Notes under the pieces: model-generated
What the model saw: the letters and a program-made list of their open reading frames with translations, nothing else
Told to the model about the DNA's origin: nothing
The model's database searches: none
Program-made: the position numbers and the translations under genes
In this document: piece by piece, positions 1 through 3,545 of the stretch
How positions within the stretch are numbered: position 1 is the stretch's first letter
How the letters are laid out: every line of letters starts with the position of its first letter
Source: an uncultured Bacillota bacterium
GTDB lineage: Bacteria; Bacillota; Clostridia; Oscillospirales; Oscillospiraceae
Direction: 5' to 3'
Assembly: GCA_947383275.1 (NCBI GenBank)
Contig: CANDCW010000122.1
Coordinates: forward strand, 1-5,454
DNA: 5,454 nucleotides

Positions 1-541
1 AGGTGCCGCGCTTGCTGGCGAACACCGGCCTGCCGCTGGCCTCCCGGCCCACGAAGACGCAGTTGTGGTGCAGGCTGTCCTCGTAGAGCAGGCCGGAGTC
101 GATGAAGCCCCGGATCACCTGGGCGGCGATGCCCCTCTTTTGAAGATAGGCGAACACCCGGCGATGGTCCCGATTGGCGATGGGCAGGGCAAAGGCGGGC
201 TTTTCCTCCTGCTGGGCGGGCTTGGGGCGCGGGGCGGGGGAGTCCCTGGCGTGTTTGCCGTTGAACTCCAGCAGGTAGTTCACCGCCTCCCGGAAGTCCT
301 TGCCGCAGAACTCCTGCAAAAACGTGATGGCGTCCCCGCCCTTGCCGTTGGAGTAGCGCTTCCAGGTGCGGCGGTCCTTGATGCGGATGCTGTCCATCTC
401 CCTGGTGGTGTGGTATCGGCTGCCCAGGCGGCGGACGGTGTAGCCCAGGTGTTCCAGCAGGTCCGGCAAATCTGTCCCCTTGGCGGTCTCCATCTCCTCG
501 TCTGTGAAGCGGAAATCCGGGGCATAGTTTTGTTTCGTAAT
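1..541 (-). CDS. DUF3991/TOPRIM-type mobile-element protein, N-terminal part (runs off left edge)
   Basis: About 180 residues are visible; the C-terminal part lies outside the window. The sequence shows an N-terminal segment (APDFRFTDEEMETAKGTDLP, residues 7-26) and then a DnaG zinc-finger-like fold ending in GGDAITFLQEFCGKDFREAV (residues 68-87), the counterpart of the primase GGD-I-F---EG-SF-EAV helix. The CHC2 cysteines are missing, so zinc binding is unlikely. A Pro/Ala/Lys linker (about 96-118) leads to a DUF3991-like block (RRVFAYLQKRGI 127-138; HNCVFVGRE 159-167; FASKRGT 174-180). In this family a TOPRIM domain normally follows. Such proteins are common in clostridial ICEs and are assumed to act on DNA during transfer or replication; the reaction is unknown. 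No ATG lies at the expected start. ATT at 541-539, 8 bases after AAGGAGG, aligns with where I recall homologues starting; GTG at 550-548 is in frame but lies inside the Shine-Dalgarno. Family recognition is from memory of related sequences. Confidence 0.8.
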   Translation of the reverse strand, partial: MTKQNYAPDFRFTDEEMETAKGTDLPDLLEHLGYTVRRLGSRYHTTREMDSIRIKDRRTWKRYSNGKGGDAITFLQEFCGKDFREAVNYLLEFNGKHARDSPAPRPKPAQQEEKPAFALPIANRDHRRVFAYLQKRGIAAQVIRGFIDSGLLYEDSLHHNCVFVGREASGRPVFASKRGT

Positions 542-544
542 GTT

Positions 545-556
545 GATCACCTCCTT
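545..556 (-). promoter_or_regulatory. Extended Shine-Dalgarno deciding a non-AUG start
   Basis: The minus strand reads AAGGAGGTGATC here, a 12-base perfect complement of the 16S rRNA 3' tail (GATCACCTCCTT). The in-frame ATT (541-539) lies 8 bases after AAGGAGG, the ideal distance. The other in-frame candidates are GTG at 550-548, which overlaps the Shine-Dalgarno core, and an internal ATG at residue 17 (493-491), which would remove conserved N-terminal residues. Confidence 0.6.
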
Positions 557-561
557 CTGGC

Positions 562-609
562 GAAACGAAAAGAAGCCCCCAGAACATCCCTGATTGCTCT
601 GGGGCTTCT
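562..609 (-). terminator. Terminator-like leader hairpin (A) before the DUF3991 gene
   Basis: On the minus strand, AGAAGCCCCAGA (609-598) pairs with TCTGGGGGCTTCT (583-571), a 12-bp stem with one bulged base and a 14-base loop. It is followed by the U-rich tail TTTTCGTTTC. It lies between the stop of the RHH gene (649) and the start of the DUF3991 gene (541). Only about 30 bases separate the hairpin from the start codon and they are filled by the ribosome site, so a promoter cannot fit between. The DUF3991 gene must therefore be transcribed through this structure, making it a partial terminator or an attenuator. Confidence 0.75.
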
Positions 610-648
610 CTCGTCTGCTGTTTGGTTGTTGTGGCCTCACACGGCCCG

Positions 649-1098
649 TTACGCGCCCAACACGGCGGGGCTGCCCTCCTCCTGGGGCTGGGCGCCGCTG
701 CCCTCCGGGTGGGCCTCACAGGGGCCGGCACCGGCCTCCTCCTGGGGGCGCTCCTCCGGCTCCGGGCTGTCCGCCTGCTGCTCCGCCGCCTCCAGGGCCT
801 CCTCGATCAGCCCCAGCACGAACTCCCGCTGGGTCAGCTTCCGGCCCGTGCGCTGCGTCTCACGCTCCAGGTGCGTTTTGATCCGCTGGAAAAGGGTTTC
901 CGGGATCTGGAAGGCCATCGTTCGGGTGTTGTTAGCTGCCATGGTCACTTTACCTCCGTTTTCTTTCATTTCGTAGTATTCGGTCAAGAGCTGGGTGATG
1001 TACTGCGCAGTGGTCAGGCCCGATTCCTCTCTGGCCTCCGAGATTTTTTGATGCAGTTCCAAGCTGATTTGCGCGCAGAGATTTTTTGTGGCTGGCAT
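649..1098 (-). CDS. Tandem ribbon-helix-helix protein of a conjugative element
   Basis: 149 residues. Two modules of similar layout are visible: residues 4-43 (TKNLCAQISLELHQKI, then GLTTAQYITQLLTEYYE) and 58-103 (TRTMAFQIPETLFQRI, then KLTQREFVLGLIEEALE). Each has a short strand, a helix, a turn ending in LT, and a second helix, as in RHH DNA-binding proteins of the MetJ/Arc type. The last 45 residues are acidic and rich in Pro, Gly, Glu and Gln, and probably disordered. RHH proteins on mobile elements usually act as repressors or as relaxosome accessory factors; which role applies here cannot be read from the sequence. The start ATG follows AAAGGGGGAAAACCG, with GGGGG 6 bases upstream. A second in-frame ATG (942-940, residue 53) has its own strong ribosome site and would give a 97-residue, single-module product. 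The gene is flanked by terminator-like hairpins on both sides. Confidence 0.8.
   Translation of the reverse strand: MPATKNLCAQISLELHQKISEAREESGLTTAQYITQLLTEYYEMKENGGKVTMAANNTRTMAFQIPETLFQRIKTHLERETQRTGRKLTQREFVLGLIEEALEAAEQQADSPEPEERPQEEAGAGPCEAHPEGSGAQPQEEGSPAVLGA
940..957 (-). promoter_or_regulatory. Internal ribosome binding site and start within the RHH gene
   Basis: On the minus strand, GGAGGT (957-952) precedes an in-frame ATG (942-940) by 9 bases. The ATG falls exactly at the junction of the two RHH modules, just before AANNTRTMAFQIPE. Initiation here would yield a second protein containing only the second module and the acidic tail. The site is also read as codons for Gly-Gly, so chance is possible. 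Confidence 0.45.
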
Positions 1099-1142
1099 CG
1101 GTTTTCCCCCTTTGCATGATTGTGAAGCAAGTATAGCTGGAA

Positions 1143-1172
1143 AGCATAGAGAAAGCTATTCACCATTACCAA
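1143..1172 (-). promoter_or_regulatory. Possible promoter for the RHH gene
   Basis: On the minus strand, TTGGTA (1172-1167) and TATGCT (1148-1143) are separated by 18 bases, matching the sigma-A consensus at 4 of 6 and 4 of 6 positions. A second -10-like TATACT lies about 15 bases further downstream but has no good -35. The 156-base gap between the terminator at 1227-1268 and the RHH start holds no gene, so a promoter somewhere here is expected. This is the best candidate, not a firm call. Confidence 0.35.
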
Positions 1173-1226
1173 CAATGATTGAAAGACAAACCAAGCATAA
1201 CCACCAATGTGAACAGTTGAGGGAAC

Positions 1227-1268
1227 AAAAAGCCGCCCCCAGCCTGTGAACGTCCTACAGGCAGGGGC
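1227..1268 (-). terminator. Intrinsic terminator of the 237-residue gene
   Basis: On the minus strand, GCCCC (1268-1264) and GCCTGT (1262-1257) pair with ACAGGC (1247-1242) and GGGGGC (1240-1235). There is one T-T mismatch between the two stem segments and a 9-base loop. GGCTTTTTG follows. The upstream stem arm overlaps the last codons and the stop codon (TAG, 1257-1255) of the gene, so termination is tight against the coding end. Confidence 0.8.
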
Positions 1269-1968
1269 CAGCCGGTTTTCTCCCTTTTTTCTTTTTGGGA
1301 GCCTTGTTTTCCTGGTCCTCCATGGTGATCTGCCCATCGACCTGCGCCGCGGGCTGACGGGAGATGCCACGTTCCTTATTGGTGGCGGTTCGGATGCCAT
1401 CGCCGTGGGACGTCTTGGCAGAGACCAGCCAGCCCTTCTGGAGCAGTTCGTCCATCAGTTCAGCCACAAACTGATTCCCGATCTTATTGCGTCCGTCTTT
1501 GTCACACAGACGGCGGATCTTAAAGTGTTCCGCGACATGGATCGCAACGGGGTCTACAATGTAAAGGTTGCTGCGCTTTGTCCTGCATTTTTCCAAGATA
1601 TAACTTGTGATCTCATCCCGCTTGGCCCCCAGCTCCGCCCGATACGCTTCATCGCTCAGATCCCGGTATTCCTCGTAGCGGTCCACGTGATAGCAGCGGA
1701 AGGTTCGCGCTTTCGATAGCTGCTCTTGCAGGGGCTGGATGCTGGCCTCATCTATCACTCCGCTGAAGCTGCTGGGGTGCAGGTAGAGATCCTGCTGGTC
1801 TTTGGCGGCTGTATCACAGCTTCCATTGTGTCCAAAGGTAACCGCCCACCCCAGCTCTTGGAACAGGCGGCGGCTTTCCTCTTTGAATGCGGCCCTGTCG
1901 GCATCGCTTGTCCAGCCGGAGCTGTAGCAGTCGGTGCGGATGCGAAAGTAGACTTGCCGGTATGCCAT
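1255..1968 (-). CDS. Uncharacterised 237-residue protein, first gene of the element cluster
   Basis: I recognise this type of protein from clostridial mobile elements but know no function. It is soluble, with no signal peptide or membrane segment. The start MAYRQVYFRIRTDC looks like a beta strand, followed by a helix with SDADRAAFKEESRRLF (21-36). A middle part is rich in charged and aromatic residues (RCYHVDRYEEYRDLSDEAYR, 91-110). A C-terminal block (NQFVAELMDELLQKGWLVSA to GIRTA, 165-195) has the pattern of a winged helix: recognition helix, strand, Gly turn, strand. This is inference only. The tail has KKKKGRKP (225-232), a basic AT-hook-like patch, so nucleic acid binding is plausible. 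ATG 1968 is supported by AAGGAGGAGG ending 7 bases upstream. Being first in the cluster, behind its own leader hairpin, it could be regulatory. Confidence 0.75.
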   Translation of the reverse strand: MAYRQVYFRIRTDCYSSGWTSDADRAAFKEESRRLFQELGWAVTFGHNGSCDTAAKDQQDLYLHPSSFSGVIDEASIQPLQEQLSKARTFRCYHVDRYEEYRDLSDEAYRAELGAKRDEITSYILEKCRTKRSNLYIVDPVAIHVAEHFKIRRLCDKDGRNKIGNQFVAELMDELLQKGWLVSAKTSHGDGIRTATNKERGISRQPAAQVDGQITMEDQENKAPKKKKGRKPAGPCL

Positions 1969-1995
1969 GCTGATTCCTCCTCCTTGTTAGATTAG

Positions 1996-2056
1996 GAAAC
2001 GAAAAAGGCCGCCCACTGGTCTGCCTTAAAAGCTGGCAGGCTGTGGACGGCCTTTT
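1996..2056 (-). terminator. Terminator-like leader hairpin (B) before the 237-residue gene
   Basis: Arms AAAAGGCCG (2003-2011) and CGGCCTTTT (2048-2056) pair for 9 bp. CCAC/GTGG and an inner CTGCC/GGCAG extend the stem. The one non-Watson-Crick position (2012/2047) is G-U in minus-strand RNA but C-A in plus-strand RNA, so the minus-strand transcript is the better-folded one. On the minus strand the hairpin is followed by TTTTTCGTTTCC and then, within about 10 bases, by the ribosome site of the 237-residue gene. No minus-strand gene lies upstream that needs a terminator, since the tRNA has its own at 2219-2248. A leader attenuator is the likely reading. Confidence 0.7.
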
Positions 2057-2072
2057 CATTATTTTGAGTGCC

Positions 2073-2109
2073 TGGGAGTTCGAGTCATGCGTGTTTCTGA
2101 AAACTCCCA
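2073..2109. repeat. 8-bp inverted repeat near the element edge
   Basis: TGGGAGTT (2073-2080) and AACTCCCA (2102-2109) are perfect inverted copies separated by 21 bases. The left arm continues into GAGTTCGAGTC, which resembles half of a tRNA T-arm (TTCGAGT loop) but lacks the second stem half. It lies where the mobile-element genes give way to the AT-rich spacer, so it could be a remnant attachment site or a recombinase or regulator binding site. No function is proven. Confidence 0.35.
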
Positions 2110-2218
2110 AATTCGGCGGATTTGCATCTCCGGCGCGTTATTTTTATTTTACGCCCCTCGATTTTTTCAATGCGGAATAATTGTTCTTGATTTATCCGTA
2201 TTTTATGAATTTATGTGC
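2110..2218. other. AT-rich gene-free spacer between the element cluster and the tRNA
   Basis: No convincing coding frame was found. Base composition drops sharply compared with the flanking genes (runs such as TTATTTTTATTTTA). On the minus strand a weak promoter candidate, TTGAAA (2171-2166) with TAAAAA 18 bases further on, could drive the 237-residue gene through hairpin B, but it matches the consensus only partly. The element boundary probably lies in or near this spacer. Confidence 0.4.
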
Positions 2219-2248
2219 AAAAATCCCGCACCGAAGTGCGGGATTTTT
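2219..2248 (-). terminator. Strong intrinsic terminator of tRNA-Val
   Basis: ATCCCGCAC and GTGCGGGAT form a perfect 9-bp stem, extended by A-T pairs on both sides. On the minus strand the loop is C(UUCG)G, the extra-stable tetraloop, and the stem is followed by TTTTT. The plus-strand version would have the less stable CGAA loop, so it is built for leftward transcription, 27 bases beyond the encoded CCA. It may also act in both directions. Confidence 0.9.
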
Positions 2249-2255
2249 GACTGCA

Positions 2256-2273
2256 TCTCGTTTGTCAACGAGA
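2256..2273 (-). repeat. 7-bp inverted repeat in the tRNA-Val 3' trailer
   Basis: TCTCGTT (2256-2262) and AACGAGA (2267-2273) pair around the 4-base loop TGTC, starting two bases after the tRNA CCA. In the precursor RNA it would form a small stem-loop next to the 3' processing site. As DNA, a short inverted repeat at a tRNA 3' end also resembles a tyrosine-recombinase core site. Either reading is inference. Confidence 0.45.
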
Positions 2274-2275
2274 CT

Positions 2276-2352
2276 TGGTGGACGATACAGGACTCGAACC
2301 TGTGACCTCCCGCACGTCAAGCGGATGCTCATACCAGCTGAGCTAATCGTCC
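2276..2352 (-). tRNA. tRNA-Val (GAC anticodon)
   Basis: 77 bases including an encoded CCA (2278-2276). On the minus strand the acceptor arms GGACGAT and ATCGTCC pair fully. The D arm is GCTC/GAGC. The anticodon stem TCCGC/GCGGG closes the loop TTGACGT, with anticodon GAC reading GUC and GUU valine codons. The T arm is ACAGG-TTCGAGT-CCTGT. All invariant positions look intact (T33, TTCGA loop, A73). It is transcribed alone from a perfect consensus promoter and ends at the UUCG terminator, so it is a single-gene unit. Confidence 0.95.
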
Positions 2353-2389
2353 ATTTTTCTAACTTTACCGCATGCGCGGAACAAGATGT

Positions 2390-2418
2390 ATTATAACCGC
2401 ACACACAGCGCTTGTCAA
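2390..2418 (-). promoter_or_regulatory. Consensus sigma-A promoter of tRNA-Val
   Basis: On the minus strand TTGACA (2418-2413) and TATAAT (2395-2390) match the consensus at all 12 positions with a 17-base spacer. An A-tract (GGGAAAAAAAGC) just upstream of the -35 resembles an UP element. The expected start lies near 2383, about 30 bases before the mature tRNA. Confidence 0.93.
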
Positions 2419-2440
2419 GCTTTTTTTCCCGTGATATACT
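2412..2440 (+). promoter_or_regulatory. Divergent plus-strand promoter for the SDR gene
   Basis: TTGTCA (2412-2417) and TATACT (2435-2440) each match the consensus at 5 of 6 positions with a 17-base spacer, and TG precedes the -10 by one base (extended -10). The -35 box overlaps the -35 of the tRNA promoter on the other strand because CTTGTCAAG is nearly palindromic. A transcript from here would have a leader of about 190 bases before the SDR start. Confidence 0.65.
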
Positions 2441-2605
2441 AGGGCTTGTTTGAAAATTGTCAACATACCCCAACGGCGGATCTCTTACCGCCATGCTTTT
2501 TCGGTTTTCCTTGAAATACACCAAGTATTTCTGCGTCAAACCGGCTTCGCCTGACGAAAAAATCCCTCGCCGCCGGGCATCCTGCCAATCTTCAAACGAC
2601 GCCTA
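2440..2605. mobile_element. Probable MITE-like repeat forming the SDR leader
   Basis: The ends 2441-2462 and 2583-2604 are imperfect inverted repeats, identical at 17 of 22 positions (shared core GTTTGAA-ATTG), and both are flanked by TA or ACT, which fits a short target duplication. The interior has further hairpins: GAAATAC/GTATTTC (2513-2531), GGCGG/CCGCC (2475-2492) and CGTCA/TGACG around GGC-TTC-GCC (2535-2556). No transposase is encoded. The layout fits a non-autonomous element moved in trans, perhaps of the IS630/Tc1-mariner type given the TA ends (inference). It separates the plus-strand promoter from the SDR gene and would lie in its 5' untranslated region. Confidence 0.5.
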
Positions 2606-2638
2606 CTTGCTGCCGCAACAAATACAGGAGGGTATGCC

Positions 2639-3370
2639 ATGAAATACGCGCTGATTACGGGCGGGTCCCGTGGGATCGGAGCCGCCGCCGCCCGGCTGTT
2701 TGCCCGCCGGGGCTGGGGCGTAGCGGTCAATTACTGCCGGAGTGAGATTCGGGCCCAGGCGCTGGTCCGGGAGCTTCGGGAGCTGGGCGCTCCCGCCCTA
2801 TCCCTTCGGGCCGACGTGGCTGACGCCGGGCAGGTGAATCAAATGGTTGACAATGTGTTAGAAAAATTTTGTCAACTTGACATTTTGGTTTGCTCCGCCG
2901 GGATATCTCACGCGGGCCTGATCAGTCAAATTGACGAGGAACAATGGCGGCGTTTATTTGCCGTCAATGTGGATGGAGTTCATCACTGCTGCCGGGCTGT
3001 GCTTCCCCATATGCTGGAGCGCAAGTCAGGCGCTATCGTCACGGTGTCCTCCATGTGGGGGCAGGTGGGGGCCTCCTGCGAGGCCGCCTATTCCGCCACG
3101 AAAGGGGCGGTCATCGCCTACACCAAGGCCCTGGCCAAGGAGCTTGGCCCCTCCAATATCCGGGTAAACTGTGTCGCCCCCGGCGTGATTGATACGGAAA
3201 TGAACGGCCGGCTCTCTTCCGGCGACCTGGCAGCGCTGGCGGACGAGACCCCCCTGGGCCGCATCGGAACCCCGGAGGAGGCCGCCTCCGTCATCGCCTT
3301 TCTGGCCTCTGACGAGGCCTCCTTCCTCACCGGACAGGTGGTGGCCCCCAACGGCGGACTGGTGATCTGA
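2639..3370 (+). CDS. SDR family oxidoreductase, probable EF-P 5-aminopentanone reductase (YmfI-like)
   Basis: 243 residues, the usual length of classical short-chain dehydrogenases. The cofactor motif is TGGSRGIG (7-14), NADP-type, with CSAG (85-88) in place of the common NNAG. The tetrad N110, S138, Y151, K155 has the same numbering as E. coli FabG. The segment SSMWGQVGASCEAAYSATKG (137-156) carries the WG--GASCE-YS signature I associate with YmfI, which in Bacillus reduces 5-aminopentanone on the elongation factor P lysine; ketoacyl-ACP reductase (FabG) is the main alternative. The C-terminal end TGQVVAPNGGLVI is typical of the family. The ATG follows AGGAGG by 7 bases. No efp gene or fatty-acid gene is next to it. 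A stretch around 2831-2970 is much richer in A and T than the rest of the gene. No clear terminator follows, so read-through into the transporter operon is possible. Confidence 0.85.
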   Translation: MKYALITGGSRGIGAAAARLFARRGWGVAVNYCRSEIRAQALVRELRELGAPALSLRADVADAGQVNQMVDNVLEKFCQLDILVCSAGISHAGLISQIDEEQWRRLFAVNVDGVHHCCRAVLPHMLERKSGAIVTVSSMWGQVGASCEAAYSATKGAVIAYTKALAKELGPSNIRVNCVAPGVIDTEMNGRLSSGDLAALADETPLGRIGTPEEAASVIAFLASDEASFLTGQVVAPNGGLVI

Positions 3371-3438
3371 GTACAAATCTCCGTCACAATATCATATAAC
3401 AGCTTTTCTCCTTCCGTGCTCCTTGTCGGTTTTTACAG

Positions 3439-3467
3439 TTGACAGCCAGGAATCTCAAGTATATAAT
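3439..3467 (+). promoter_or_regulatory. Consensus sigma-A promoter of the liv operon
   Basis: TTGACA (3439-3444) and TATAAT (3462-3467) match the consensus at all 12 positions with a 17-base spacer. The start is expected near 3474, giving a leader of about 70 bases. The heptamer GTTGACA that contains the -35 has an inverted copy, TGTCAAC (3468-3474), at the start site, 30 bases centre to centre, which could be an operator pair. Confidence 0.9.
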
Positions 3468-3479
3468 TGTCAACAATCT

Positions 3480-3499
3480 GGGGGGCGCAATCGTGCCCC
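3480..3499 (+). other. 5' leader stem-loop of the livK transcript
   Basis: GGGGGCGC (3480-3487) pairs with GTGCCCCC (3492-3499), 8 bp with one G-U pair and loop AATC, only a few bases after the expected transcription start. No U-tract follows, so it is not a terminator. A stem at the extreme 5' end often protects an mRNA from decay, a plausible role for an abundant binding-protein message. Confidence 0.6.
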
Positions 3500-3545
3500 C
3501 TTCGATGTTTGGAGACCGCGTATATCAATATAGGAGGAACGCAGA

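Noticed and set aside
65..976. 303-codon plus-strand frame across the DUF3991 and RHH genes
   Set aside because: It spans two real minus-strand genes and a hairpin, has no ribosome site and no recognisable domain.
1246..1719. 157-codon plus-strand frame opposite the 237-residue gene
   Set aside because: It has no family resemblance and overlaps a better minus-strand gene with a strong ribosome site.
2445..2460. CodY-like box (complement of the AATTTTC segment)
   Set aside because: Only about 11 of 15 positions fit the consensus, it lies in the repeat end, and no comparable box is found at the livK promoter.
2192..2539. 115-codon minus-strand frame through the tRNA and the MITE-like repeat
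   Set aside because: It reads through tRNA-Val and its promoter and starts within the repeat, so it is a chance frame.
2447..2638. Riboswitch or T-box in the SDR leader
   Set aside because: The leader is structured, but I see no T-box sequence, no specifier stem and no terminator before the start. The inverted-repeat element explains the folding better.
3026..3387. Minus-strand frames opposite the SDR gene
   Set aside because: These are shadows of a well-defined SDR gene, with no ribosome site or known domain.
3371..3438. Terminator for the SDR gene
   Set aside because: There are T-rich stretches but no stem of useful strength, so no terminator is called.
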